Part shown: positions 44,760-53,454 of the stretch, in pieces | Numbering within the stretch: the first letter of the stretch is position 1 | Layout of the letters: every line of letters starts with the position of its first letter | Assembly (NCBI RefSeq): GCF_900156815.1 | Contig: NZ_FTOT01000001.1 | Coordinates: forward strand, 496,001 to 560,000 | DNA from: Gemmobacter megaterium | GTDB taxonomy: Bacteria > Pseudomonadota > Alphaproteobacteria > Rhodobacterales > Rhodobacteraceae | DNA length: 64,000 nucleotides | Direction of reading: 5' to 3' | Made by a program: the position numbers and the translations under genes | The notes under the pieces: generated by a model | What the model was told of the DNA's origin: nothing | Seen by the model: only the letters and a program-made list of their open reading frames with translations | Databases searched by the model: none

Positions 44760-45806
44760 CTAGTCATCCTCGATCACAAGCTGGAGCTCGCCTTGCGATT
44801 CCAGCGTCCGCACCGCCTCTACCACCATGGAATGTGCCGCTTCGGCATCCTTGTCGCGGACCTTGTCCCTGGCGGCCATTTCCTCGCGCAGGCTCTGGGC
44901 CATGCGTTGGCTCATGTTGCTCAGGATGAAGTCGGCAACGGGCGCCAACGGGCCGGTTGCGCCGACCAATGCGGTGATCAGCGTCGCCTGGTCGACCATG
45001 CGCACAACCTTGGGGACGTCGCGGGGGGTAACGCGCGCCGGGATATGGCCAAAGGTGAAAATGGCCTTGCGCACCTTGCCCGCAAAAACCGCATCTTCGG
45101 CCCCCAGCCCGTCAAGCAGCGCATCGCGCACCGCCGCCGTGCTGACGTTCAGGATCGCCCCGACCCGTTCTTCCGGCCCGGTCTCGAAGGCTTTGGGAGG
45201 CTGGGCATCCAGTTGACCGGCAAGCGACAGACCGATCCGCCGCACCGTATCGGGGTCGATGTTGCCGGTCAGCGACACGGCATGGGCGACGCGGCGCGCC
45301 TTGTCCCCCGGCAGTTTTCCCAACAGATCCGCAGCCTTGGCGACGGGAAGTTTCGACAGCAACACCGCGCCAATCTCAACCGCCTCGTCTTCAAGGACGG
45401 GCAGCAGGCGGTCTGCGGGCAGCGGAATGATGCGTTCCCACGGATCGACCTTGCCCGAGGCACCTGCAAGGCGCCGCAACCGCGTCGCCGCCGATGGGCT
45501 GATATGTCCGTCCAGCATGGACAGCGCCCCTTCCAGCCCGCCGGGAAAGGACAGGCCGACAGATTCAAGCTGGGACAGGAATTCCTGCACCACCGCCTGC
45601 ATCGTATCGCGGTCCACCAGCCGCATGGCAGCCATCTGTTCGGTCAATGCGGCCTGCATGTGATCCGGCAACGCCGACAGCGGCAGCGGCGCCCCTTCGG
45701 CCAGCAGCAATCGCACGATGATTGCCGCCTTTTCGCGGTTGGTCAGCGGGACAGGATCGGGCGCGGCAATGCGCTGTGGCGTGATCCGGGCCAGGGCCTG
45801 CGGCAT
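44760..45806 (-). CDS. fliG: Flagellar motor switch protein FliG-like
   Basis: 348-aa protein of the FliG family, rotor component that interacts with FliM/FliN, the MS ring and the stator. Features: N-terminal LTNREKAAIIVRLLLAEGAP, the middle ARM-type helices, and C-terminal KIR-like DIPKVVRMVDQ equivalent reading DVPKVVRMVDQATLI with NMSQRMAQSLREEMA. The ATG at 45806 (MPQALARITP) has GGAGGTTCCA directly upstream; a TTG codon at 45821 covers the Shine-Dalgarno. No other flagellar gene is near, so it is isolated from the flagellar cluster. Confidence 0.85.
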   Translation of the reverse strand: MPQALARITPQRIAAPDPVPLTNREKAAIIVRLLLAEGAPLPLSALPDHMQAALTEQMAAMRLVDRDTMQAVVQEFLSQLESVGLSFPGGLEGALSMLDGHISPSAATRLRRLAGASGKVDPWERIIPLPADRLLPVLEDEAVEIGAVLLSKLPVAKAADLLGKLPGDKARRVAHAVSLTGNIDPDTVRRIGLSLAGQLDAQPPKAFETGPEERVGAILNVSTAAVRDALLDGLGAEDAVFAGKVRKAIFTFGHIPARVTPRDVPKVVRMVDQATLITALVGATGPLAPVADFILSNMSQRMAQSLREEMAARDKVRDKDAEAAHSMVVEAVRTLESQGELQLVIEDD

Positions 45807-45863
45807 TGGAACCTCCGACAAGGGTTTTCCGCAGCTTGACAGGCCCTGGTTAAGACGAGGTTA

Positions 45864-46022
45864 TCAGCTATGAACCGGCTTGGTGCACTGGCCAGAGGCC
45901 GGATCGCGCATCTCACCTGCGGCGCAATCAACCACCTTTTCGTGCCGGTCAGAACACATCGCCATCACGGCGCCCGGCGCGAAGGCCAGGACGAGGGCGG
46001 TCAGCAGAAATTTTGTCTTCAT
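45864..46022 (-). CDS. Small secreted cysteine protein (52 aa)
   Basis: Found by reading the - strand directly; below usual gene-calling length. MKTKFLLTALVLAFAPGAVM then AMCSDRHEKVVDCAAGEMRD and PASGQCTKPVHS: a clean Sec signal peptide (about 21 residues, cleavage after VMA) followed by a 31-residue mature peptide with cysteines at 23, 33 and 46. AGGGAGACGACGC upstream is a good ribosome site. The spacing (Cys-x9-Cys-x12-Cys) recalls small secreted proteins beside purB in relatives and may form one disulfide; odd number suggests one free or a dimer bond. Function unknown. Codons are typical of the genome. Confidence 0.65.
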   Translation of the reverse strand: MKTKFLLTALVLAFAPGAVMAMCSDRHEKVVDCAAGEMRDPASGQCTKPVHS

Positions 46023-46102
46023 GCGTCGTCTCCCTGTTGCCGGGGCACCAGGCGCCCCGACATCAGACTAGCACGGACTCCCGCAGATGGCGTGTCCGCC
46101 GT

Positions 46103-46122
46103 GCATCACGGATGCGTGATGC
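46103..46122 (-). terminator. Hairpin after purB
   Basis: GCATCAC / GTGATGC, 7 bp with a 6-base loop, starting 2 bp after the purB stop on the - strand. No U-run follows. Confidence 0.45.
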
Positions 46123-46124
46123 GC

Positions 46125-47429
46125 TCAGCTGCCAAAAACGCGGGCAAAGATCGTATCGACATGCTTGGTGTGATAGCCAAGGTCGAATTTCTCCTCGATC
46201 TCGGCCGGGCTCAGCGCCGCGGTCACTTCGGGGTCGGCCAGCAGTTCGGTCTTGAAATCGGCCCCCGTCTCCCAGACCTTCATGGCATTGCGCTGCACCA
46301 ACCTGTAGCTGTCCTCGCGCGAGACACCGGCCTGGGTCAGCGCCAGAAGCACACGCTGCGACATGACCAGGCCCTTGAACTTGTTCATGTTCTTCAGCAT
46401 CGTTTCTGGGTAGATCACCAGCTTTTCCACCACACCGGCCAGACGGTTCAGCGCGAAGTCCAGCGTGATCGTAGTGTCCGGGCCGATCGCACGCTCTACC
46501 GAGGAATGCGAGATATCGCGTTCGTGCCACAGCGCCACATTCTCCAGCGCCGGAATGACCGACATGCGCACCAGCCGCGCAAGGCCGGTCAGGTTTTCGG
46601 TCAGCACCGGGTTGCGCTTGTGCGGCATTGCCGAGGAGCCCTTTTGGCCGGGGCTGAAATATTCCTCGGCTTCCAGCACTTCGGTGCGCTGCATGTGGCG
46701 GATCTCGATGGCGATATTCTCGATGCTGCTGGCGATCACCCCCAGCGTGGCAAAGAACATGGCATGTCGGTCGCGCGGGATCACCTGGGTGGAAATCGTC
46801 TCGGGTTCCAGCCCCAGCTTGTCGCAGACATAGGCCTCGACCTGAGGGTCGATGTTGGCAAAGGTTCCCACGGCACCGGAAATCGCGCCGGTGCGGATTT
46901 CCTCGCGCGCGGCTTCGAGCCGTTTGCGCCCTCGCGCCATCTCGGCGTAAAAGCGGGCAAAGGTCAGGCCCATGGTCGTCGGTTCGGCGTGAATGCCGTG
47001 CGACCGCCCGATCCGCACGGTGTCCTTGTGCTCCAACGCGCGCGCCTTCAGCGCGGCCAGCACCCGGTCCATTCCGGCCAGCAGAATATCCGAGGCGCGC
47101 ACAAGCTGGATGTTCAGCGTGGTGTCCAGCACATCCGAACTTGTCATGCCCTGATGCACGAACCGCGCCTCGTCGGCGCCGACATGTTCGGCCAGATGGG
47201 TCAGAAAGGCGATGACGTCATGCTTGGTCACGGCCTCGATCTCGTCGATGCGGGCGACGTCGAACTCCACATCCTTCGCGCGCCAGACCGCTTCGGCATT
47301 GGCCTTCGGGATCACGCCAAGTGCGGCCTGCGCGTCGCAGGCATGGGCTTCGATCTCGAACCAGATGCGGAACTTCGTCTCGGGCGACCAGATGGCAACC
47401 ATCTCGGGGCGGGAATAGCGGGGGATCAT
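46125..47429 (-). CDS. purB: Adenylosuccinate lyase
   Basis: 434-aa tetrameric fumarase-superfamily enzyme acting twice in purine synthesis (SAICAR to AICAR and adenylosuccinate to AMP). Signature GSSAMPHKRNPVLTENL (flexible catalytic loop), the HGIHAEPTTMGLTFA region and HQGMTSSDVLDTT are intact. The start at 47429 (MIPRYSRPEMVAIW) is standard. It ends 1 bp before a 20-bp hairpin. Downstream on the same strand is the 52-aa secreted protein, possibly its own unit. Confidence 0.97.
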   Translation of the reverse strand: MIPRYSRPEMVAIWSPETKFRIWFEIEAHACDAQAALGVIPKANAEAVWRAKDVEFDVARIDEIEAVTKHDVIAFLTHLAEHVGADEARFVHQGMTSSDVLDTTLNIQLVRASDILLAGMDRVLAALKARALEHKDTVRIGRSHGIHAEPTTMGLTFARFYAEMARGRKRLEAAREEIRTGAISGAVGTFANIDPQVEAYVCDKLGLEPETISTQVIPRDRHAMFFATLGVIASSIENIAIEIRHMQRTEVLEAEEYFSPGQKGSSAMPHKRNPVLTENLTGLARLVRMSVIPALENVALWHERDISHSSVERAIGPDTTITLDFALNRLAGVVEKLVIYPETMLKNMNKFKGLVMSQRVLLALTQAGVSREDSYRLVQRNAMKVWETGADFKTELLADPEVTAALSPAEIEEKFDLGYHTKHVDTIFARVFGS

Positions 47430-47536
47430 GGCGGGCCTCTCCGGCAACAGCGGCAATCGCCGCCCCCTTAGCCGCCCATGGCCAGCAGGGCAAGCGGCGT
47501 GGGGGAAAAAGCGGCCCTGCCGTTGCTGTGATCCGG

Positions 47537-47588
47537 CTATCCCTGGGCAGGAATGGCCCAGCATGGGCCAGAGGGGGCATCTGCCCCC
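47537..47588 (-). repeat. Dispersed intergenic element, copy E (degenerate)
   Basis: On the - strand: hairpin 1 GGGGGC / GCCCCC (47573-47588), then TCTGGCCC..GGGCCATTC (hairpin 2, 47554-47570... TGGCCC / GGGCCA at 47554-47559 and 47565-47570), then CAGGGAT instead of GAGGGTATTT. It matches copy D in layout and in the TCTGGCCC and GGGCCATTC blocks but has lost the AAGATGAA tail. It begins 9 bp past the crotonase stop. Confidence 0.6.
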
Positions 47589-47597
47589 GGCTTATCC

Positions 47598-48395
47598 CTA
47601 GCCGGTGAATTTCGGCGCGCGGTTCTGCATGCCGGCCGTCACGGCCTCGATCTGGTTCGGACTTGCGATCAGATCGGCCTGCAAGGCCGCCTCGATCGAC
47701 AGCCCTTCGCCGGGTGCAAGCGTCCAGGTCTCTTCCACCAGCCGCTTGCCCGCCCGCAACACATCGGGGGAGAGTTGGGCAAACCGTGCCGCCATCGCGC
47801 GCGCCTCGGCCAGCGGATCCTCGGCCAATCGGGTAATCAGCCCCAGCGCCAGCGCCTCGGGGGCATCGAGGACACGGGCCGACAGGATCAGTTCCTTGGC
47901 CAGATCGGCCCGCATCAGGCGCGGCAGGCTTTGGGTCAGGCCCATGTCCGGGATCAGCCCCCAGCGCGCCTCCATGATCGACAGTTTCGCATCCGGGGCG
48001 GCGATGCGGAAATCGGCCCCCAACGCCAGTTGCAGCCCGGCGCCAAAGGCCACCCCGTGCACGGCCGCGATCACCGGCACCCCCAGTTCGGCCCAGACCG
48101 TCACCGGGCGCTGAAAGCGGTTCGGCTGCCCGCGCGCCGGGGCCAGCATCTCGGCTTTGACAGTGGCCAGGGACTGCGCCATGCGCAGGAATTCGGCGGT
48201 GTCGATGCCCGCACAGAACGCGGCCCCCGCGCCATGCAGGATCACCGCGCGCAGGCCGGTCGCGCCTTTCAGGCTGTCCCCGGCCGCTGCCAGCGCGTCG
48301 AACAGGCCCATGTCCAGCGCGTTGCGCTTGTCCGGGCGGTTCAACATGATCTCGGCCAACGGGCCGTTGCGGGTGATCGTCAGTCGCGGGTCCAT
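47598..48395 (-). CDS. Enoyl-CoA hydratase/isomerase (crotonase) family protein
   Basis: 265 aa. The oxyanion-hole segments are visible: GAAFCAGIDTAEFLR and VIAAVHGVAFGAGLQLALGA, and EARWGLIPDMGLTQSLPRLM follows in the second half. The product may be a hydratase, isomerase or dehydratase; the subfamily cannot be set by eye. Start MDPRLTITRNGPLAEI at 48395; the reading frame continues far upstream antisense to the AsmA gene. Stands alone; element copy E lies just downstream and may terminate it. Confidence 0.85.
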   Translation of the reverse strand: MDPRLTITRNGPLAEIMLNRPDKRNALDMGLFDALAAAGDSLKGATGLRAVILHGAGAAFCAGIDTAEFLRMAQSLATVKAEMLAPARGQPNRFQRPVTVWAELGVPVIAAVHGVAFGAGLQLALGADFRIAAPDAKLSIMEARWGLIPDMGLTQSLPRLMRADLAKELILSARVLDAPEALALGLITRLAEDPLAEARAMAARFAQLSPDVLRAGKRLVEETWTLAPGEGLSIEAALQADLIASPNQIEAVTAGMQNRAPKFTG

Positions 48396-48525
48396 GGCAC
48401 ACTCCCTTGTCCGGCCAAAGGTGGGCCATAGGCGGGGCGCCGCGCAAGCAGAACGTCGCGGCAGCGCCCCGCGTTGAGCCAGAGCGCCGCGCAGGGTAAA
48501 CTCGGCCCATTGCCGGAGGATTGCA

Positions 48526-50457
48526 ATGCGTTGGATCGTACGAATTTTGTCGGGTATTGTCATGCTGCTGCTGATCGTGGCGGCAACACTCTTTCTGATC
48601 CCGACCGAAGAGGTCGCACGGATCGCCGCGCGCCAGGTGCAGGCCACCACCAACCGCGCCTTGACCATCGAAGGGCCGGTCAAGGCCAGTTTCTGGCCCG
48701 GTATCGCGGTTGAGACCAGCCCTGTGCGGCTGGCCAACGCCGAATGGGCAGGCGAGGCCCCGATGATCGAGGCGGAATCGCTGCGCATTTCGCTGGATGC
48801 GGCGTCGCTGCTGCGTGGCGATATCCGCATCACCGGGCTGGAGCTGCAGGCACCGCGCCTGAGGCTGGAGCGCCACAAGGATGGCCGCGCGAACTGGGAT
48901 CTGGTGCCTGCCACATCTGACGCGGCGGGCGATGCACCGGCGGCGCGGCGCGGCATCTTGCTGTCCGAGGCGCGTATCACGGATGGTGAGTTGAGCTTTG
49001 CCGACGGGGTCAGCGGCGCGCGCTACGATCTTGTGCATGTCGGGGCGGTGCTGCGGCTGCCCGACCTTGCGGGACCGGCGCATCTTGCACTGACGGGCCA
49101 GGTCCGGGGGCAACGGGTTGCGGTCGATCTGTCGGCCAGTCCGGCGGCGGCTTTGCTGTCTGGGGACATGGTCACGGCAAAGATCAACCTGGCGGCGGGC
49201 CGCAACGCGCTGGGGTTCGAGGGCAGTTTCGGCCATACGCCGCTGAAGGCGGACGGCGCCCTGCATCTGGACGCCGCAGACCATGCGGCGTTGGCGGCCG
49301 TGCTGGGCCTGCCGGTGCCCGAGGTGCCGCCGGGTTTCGGCGCGCGCCAGGCCACGCTGGATGGCCGTGCGGTGCTGTCGCCGGATTTGCGGCTGGTGTT
49401 GCGCGATGGTCTGCTGATCCTGGACGACAACCGGCTGCGGGTGAATGCCGATGTGCAGACCGCTGGCCTTCGTCCCAGCGTGGCGGCCACGCTGACCGCC
49501 GAAACGGCGCTGGTCGTGCCTTTGGCCGCAGGGCATGGCGGGGCAGGTGACGGGCAGGGCAGCGCGGGCGGTGGCTGGTCGAAGGCCCCCATCGACCTTT
49601 CGCCCCTGAAGGCCCTGAATGCCGACATCACCTTTGCCGCCCCCGCCGTGACAGCCGGACCATTCCGCCTTGGCACATTGCGCGGCAGGCTTGCGCTGAC
49701 GGACGGGCGGGCCGTCGTCACGCTGTCGGAGCTTGCGGCCTATGACGGGCGGGTCAGCGGAACGGTGATCGCCAATTCTGCCGGTCGTGGATCGGCACGG
49801 GCGGATCTGGTGGTCGAAGACCTTGCCTTGCAGCCGCTGCTGCGTGATGCGGCGGGCAGCGACCGGCTGCTGGCCTCGGTCAACGGCACCGTTTCGGTGA
49901 TATCCTCCACCGCATCGGTCCATGACATGATGCACCGCCTGCAAGGCGAGGGGCGCTTTTCCATGGGCAAGGGAGAGCTGCGCGGGCTGGATCTGCTTGG
50001 CATGTTGCGCACGCTTGATGCAGGATATGTCGGCGAGGGCCAGAAGACGATATTCGACAGCGTATCCACCGGATTTTCCATTGCCGACGGGGTGTTGCGC
50101 GCCGACGACCTGACGCTGAGCGCGCCCTATCTGCGCGTTGCGGGAACCGGGACCGTCGGGATCGGCAGCCAGATCCTGGATTACCGGCTGGTGCCCGTCG
50201 CCTTGCAGAATACTGACGGGACGGGCGGGCTGAGCGTGCCGCTGAAAATCACCGGGCCATGGGCTGCGCCCCGGTTCCAGCTTGATACGGGCGCATTGGC
50301 CAAACCGAAACTCGATGCCGAGCGGGCCCGTGCAGAGCGCCGACTGGCCGAGCGGCTGGGCGCGGATGCCGAAAACGGCGAGACACTGGAAGACGCGGCC
50401 AAGCGCAAGCTGGAGACCGAACTGCGCCGGGGCCTGGGCAAGTTGTTCGGCAACTAG
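48526..50457 (+). CDS. AsmA family protein (643 aa)
   Basis: Inner-membrane anchored, periplasmic AsmA-like protein. N-terminal helix WIVRILSGIVMLLLIVAATL (about 3-22), then the AsmA N-domain PTEEVARIAARQVQATTNRA followed by LTIEGPVKASFWPGI, and a C-terminal AsmA_2 region with LQGEGRFSMGKGELRGLDLL and the LRVAGTGTVGIGSQILDYRL strand. Members are implicated in outer-membrane assembly and lipid transport (bridge-like beta-groove proteins). GGAGGATTGCA precedes ATG 48526. Convergent with hrpB with 11 bp between. Confidence 0.88.
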   Translation: MRWIVRILSGIVMLLLIVAATLFLIPTEEVARIAARQVQATTNRALTIEGPVKASFWPGIAVETSPVRLANAEWAGEAPMIEAESLRISLDAASLLRGDIRITGLELQAPRLRLERHKDGRANWDLVPATSDAAGDAPAARRGILLSEARITDGELSFADGVSGARYDLVHVGAVLRLPDLAGPAHLALTGQVRGQRVAVDLSASPAAALLSGDMVTAKINLAAGRNALGFEGSFGHTPLKADGALHLDAADHAALAAVLGLPVPEVPPGFGARQATLDGRAVLSPDLRLVLRDGLLILDDNRLRVNADVQTAGLRPSVAATLTAETALVVPLAAGHGGAGDGQGSAGGGWSKAPIDLSPLKALNADITFAAPAVTAGPFRLGTLRGRLALTDGRAVVTLSELAAYDGRVSGTVIANSAGRGSARADLVVEDLALQPLLRDAAGSDRLLASVNGTVSVISSTASVHDMMHRLQGEGRFSMGKGELRGLDLLGMLRTLDAGYVGEGQKTIFDSVSTGFSIADGVLRADDLTLSAPYLRVAGTGTVGIGSQILDYRLVPVALQNTDGTGGLSVPLKITGPWAAPRFQLDTGALAKPKLDAERARAERRLAERLGADAENGETLEDAAKRKLETELRRGLGKLFGN

Positions 50458-50468
50458 CCTGGCGCGGG

Positions 50469-52919
50469 TCAGGTGCCGCGCGGTTTGGCGCGCAGCGTGG
50501 GATCGGCCTGCAACGGGTCTTCGGGCCAGGGATGACGAGGATAGCGGCCGCGCATGTCCTTGCGCACATCGGTATAGCTGCCCTGCCAGAACCCCGGCAG
50601 ATCCGACGTCACCGCAATGGGCTTGCCGCCTGGTGACAGCAGCGACAGCTTCAGCGGCGTGCGGCCCGGTCCGACAACAGGATGCGTGGCCTGCCCGAAC
50701 AGCTCTTGCAGGCGCAGTTCCACCTGTGGCGTATCCCCGTCGTAGTCGATCGGAATGCGACGCCCCAGCGGGGTGGTGAAATGCGAGGGGTAAAGCGCGT
50801 CGAGCCGTGCGCAGACTTCCCAGCCCAGATACAGCCTGAACGGCTCCAGCAGATCAAGCGCCCGCAGGTCGGCACGGGTGCGCACCGATGGCAGGGCGGG
50901 CATCAGCCAGTCGGCCGCCGCCTCAAGCAGGCTGGCATCATCAGCGGGGGGGACGTCCTCGCCGGCCTCGGCGGCGGAAAGCGCACGTTTGCGCAGCCGG
51001 GCCGCGGCCCCGTTGAACGGCAGGCCATTGCCCTGTCGCACCTCGTCCCGCAGGCCTTCCAGTGCCGCGGCGGCCATCGCTTCGGGCGGCGGGTCGGGCC
51101 AGATGCGGTCCTCAAGGACAAGCGCGCCCAGACGTTCCTGCCGCCGCGCAACAATGCGTCCCTCGCGCCGCGACCAGTCGCAGATCTCGAGCCATGCGAT
51201 GCGGTCGGCACATAGCGCACGCAGATCGCCTTCGGTCAGTGCCACGGCCTGGCGGATGCCGGCCTCGCGCGCGTCGCCATCCAGATCGGTTGCGACCAGC
51301 AACCGGGCCCCGGCCAGCGGCGTGCCCGGTGCCATGGTCGCGCCTTTTCCGCCCGACAGAACCCATCGCGGTGCCTCGCCCTTGCGGCGCAATCCGATGC
51401 GGTCGGGATAGGCCATGGCAGCCATCGCGCCGGGGCTGAGGGCAGGGCGGTCGGGTGCCATGCGGGCCAGGCGCCTGCCCTCGGCCCGGATGCGTTCCAA
51501 GGCATCGCGATTCACCGCCCAAGGATGCCGATCCGCGTAGGAGGATATATTTTCAAGGGCTTGCAGTCGCAAGCTCAGGTCCGGCGGCGCCCCGATCAGC
51601 GGATCGCGGTCCGCCATCAGCGCCGCAAGCGGCGCCGCGGCGCGGCCCGCGCCCAGCAACATATGGGCAAGTCGGGGATGCAGCGGCAGCGCCGCCATGG
51701 CCCGACCGTGGTCCGTGATCCGGCCCTGGTGCAGCGCGCCCAGATTGGTCAGCAAGGCCCGTGCCTCGGCCAGGGCGCCCGCAGGGGGCGGTGTCAGAAA
51801 GGCCAACCCCTCGTCCGAGCCCCAAAGCGCAAGATCCAACGCAAGACCGGCCAGATCTGCGGTGGCAATTTCGGGCGGTGGAAAGGCGGGCAGGGCGCCC
51901 TCTTCGGCCTTGGCCCACAGACGATAGCAGATGCCGGGGGCCACGCGACCGGCCCGTCCACGGCGCTGCTCCGCCTCGGCCCGGCTGACCCGTTCCGTGA
52001 CCAGCCGCGACATGCCGGACCCCGGATCGAACCGTGCACGGCGAGCACGCCCCGCATCGACCACCACCCGGATATCGGGAATGGTCAGGGAGGTTTCGGC
52101 AATCGACGTGGCCAGAACCACCTTGCGCAGGCCCCGAGATGGCGCAAGCGCCGCACGCTGGGCGCGAAAATCCATTGCACCGTAAAGAGGTTGCACGTCA
52201 CAGCTCACAAGCGGGCCAAGCTGCGCCGCGACACGCCGGATCTCGCCCTCGCCAGGCAAGAAGACCAGAACACCGCCGTCGGTTTCCGCAATCGCCTGCT
52301 GCACCAGTGCCGCGACCTCGCGTTCAAGCCGCGCAGCTGCGGGCAATGGACGCGGCAACCAGCGGGTTTCCACGGGAAAGGCCCGGCCATCCGAGGTGAT
52401 CAACGGGGCATCCCCCATCAGCGCAGCGACCGGCCCGGCATCCAGCGTTGCCGACATCACCAGCACCCACAGATCCGGCCGAAGCGCGGCACGCGCCTCC
52501 AGCACCAAGGCAAGGCCCAGATCGGCATTCAGGCTGCGTTCGTGAAATTCATCGAAGATGACGGCACTTACGCCGGAAAGCTCCGGGTCGGACTGAATCA
52601 TCCGGGTCAGGATGCCTTCGGTCACAACCTCGATCCGTGTCTGGGAGGAGACCCTGGACTCGCCGCGGATCCGGTAGCCGACGCGCTGGCCGACAGCTTC
52701 GCCCAGCGTCTGTGCCATGCGTTCGGCAGCCGCGCGGGCCGCCAGTCGGCGCGGCTCCAGCATCAGGATGCGTCCCTGGACATCCGGCAGCAGCGCCAGC
52801 GGCACCCGAGTTGTCTTGCCGGCACCCGGTGGCGCCTGCAACACCGCGCGGCCCTGACGGCGCAGGGCCTGGCCAAGGTCGTGAAGGCAATCGTCAATCG
52901 GCAGACTGTCGTTCAGCAT
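50469..52919 (-). CDS. hrpB: ATP-dependent helicase HrpB (DEAH-box)
   Basis: 816-aa DExH helicase. Motif I APPGAGKTTRVPLALL (about 29-44), DEFH in VIFDEFHERSLNAD, SAT motif VMSATLD, motif VI EQRRGRAGRVAPG, and the C-terminal HrpB domain with LPEWRK-like segments. RNA or nucleic-acid unwinding role; phenotype mild in E. coli. Start at 52919 (MLNDSLPIDDCLHDLG) gives the family N-terminus; there is no clear Shine-Dalgarno and 52955 is an alternative. The dif-like site lies 87 bp beyond its start. Confidence 0.95.
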   Translation of the reverse strand: MLNDSLPIDDCLHDLGQALRRQGRAVLQAPPGAGKTTRVPLALLPDVQGRILMLEPRRLAARAAAERMAQTLGEAVGQRVGYRIRGESRVSSQTRIEVVTEGILTRMIQSDPELSGVSAVIFDEFHERSLNADLGLALVLEARAALRPDLWVLVMSATLDAGPVAALMGDAPLITSDGRAFPVETRWLPRPLPAAARLEREVAALVQQAIAETDGGVLVFLPGEGEIRRVAAQLGPLVSCDVQPLYGAMDFRAQRAALAPSRGLRKVVLATSIAETSLTIPDIRVVVDAGRARRARFDPGSGMSRLVTERVSRAEAEQRRGRAGRVAPGICYRLWAKAEEGALPAFPPPEIATADLAGLALDLALWGSDEGLAFLTPPPAGALAEARALLTNLGALHQGRITDHGRAMAALPLHPRLAHMLLGAGRAAAPLAALMADRDPLIGAPPDLSLRLQALENISSYADRHPWAVNRDALERIRAEGRRLARMAPDRPALSPGAMAAMAYPDRIGLRRKGEAPRWVLSGGKGATMAPGTPLAGARLLVATDLDGDAREAGIRQAVALTEGDLRALCADRIAWLEICDWSRREGRIVARRQERLGALVLEDRIWPDPPPEAMAAAALEGLRDEVRQGNGLPFNGAAARLRKRALSAAEAGEDVPPADDASLLEAAADWLMPALPSVRTRADLRALDLLEPFRLYLGWEVCARLDALYPSHFTTPLGRRIPIDYDGDTPQVELRLQELFGQATHPVVGPGRTPLKLSLLSPGGKPIAVTSDLPGFWQGSYTDVRKDMRGRYPRHPWPEDPLQADPTLRAKPRGT

Positions 52920-53005
52920 GATGCGGTTATGGCGTGGTCGATCGAAAACCGCCATAGCCCAGAACAGACCGCGCCACGGTCGGATTTCGGCTTCCACAGG
53001 TCATT

Positions 53006-53033
53006 TATTAACATAATACCGATTATGCGAATC
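53006..53033 (-). other. dif: dif-like XerC/XerD recombination site (chromosome dimer resolution)
   Basis: 28 bp on the - strand with the exact dif layout: 11-bp XerC-type arm GATTCGCATAA, 6-bp centre TCGGTA, 11-bp XerD-type arm TTATGTTAATA. E. coli dif, from memory, has the arms GGTGCGCATAA and TTATGTTAAAT with centre TGTATA: the inner CGCATAA and TTATGTTAA are identical. Inner arms form the inverted repeat CATAAT / ATTATG. It lies between divergent-facing hrpB and a 55-aa gene, in AT-richer DNA. KOPS-type octamers switch strand at this point. Confidence 0.85.
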
Positions 53034-53171
53034 CAATTTACCCATTTCTGCACACCCACAGGATTCCGCCCCAGCTTTGGCATTTTGCGGCCTTGCGGTG
53101 TTTTTGTGCCCTGCGGGCCTGGAAACATGCTACAGCCCCTTTGGCAGCACTTCGCTGCCACAGGAGCGCCC

Positions 53172-53339
53172 ATGCAGATGTTTTCTCGAAAGCCTCCGTT
53201 TGACTTGGCCGAGTTTCTTGCCAAGCCAGCCACACCCGCAGAGATCAAACGCGCCGCAGATGCCCGCCGCAGGCATGTCCAGTACATGCAGCGGCTTGAA
53301 GATGCCCGCGAAAGGAGCAGCGCAAAGTCGCAAAGATAG
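53172..53339 (+). CDS. Small basic protein near the dif site (55 aa)
   Basis: Starts MQMFSRKPPFDLAEFLAKPA and continues TPAEIKRAADARRRHVQYMQ with a basic, serine-rich tail. Not recognised. It has a plausible ribosome site AGGAGCGCCC and codons typical of coding DNA, and the region upstream (GTTTTTGTG..) is AT-richer than the flanks. No signal peptide or membrane segment; probably helical and nucleic-acid or protein binding by charge, which is only inference. It starts 138 bp from dif, in the terminus. Confidence 0.45.
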   Translation: MQMFSRKPPFDLAEFLAKPATPAEIKRAADARRRHVQYMQRLEDARERSSAKSQR

Positions 53340-53454
53340 CAAGCGCCCGGCGCGGCTTGTGGCGGAACCGGTCAGCGATCTGTTCCGCCGCGCACGCCTG
53401 CAAGACTGGCCTGAGCCGCCGTGGCACAATATGCCTGCCAGCCGGAATCTTGTG

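Noticed and set aside
47218-49944. 908-codon open frame on the - strand
   Set aside because: Runs across the purB start region, the crotonase and the AsmA gene in the wrong frame or strand; no domain visible.
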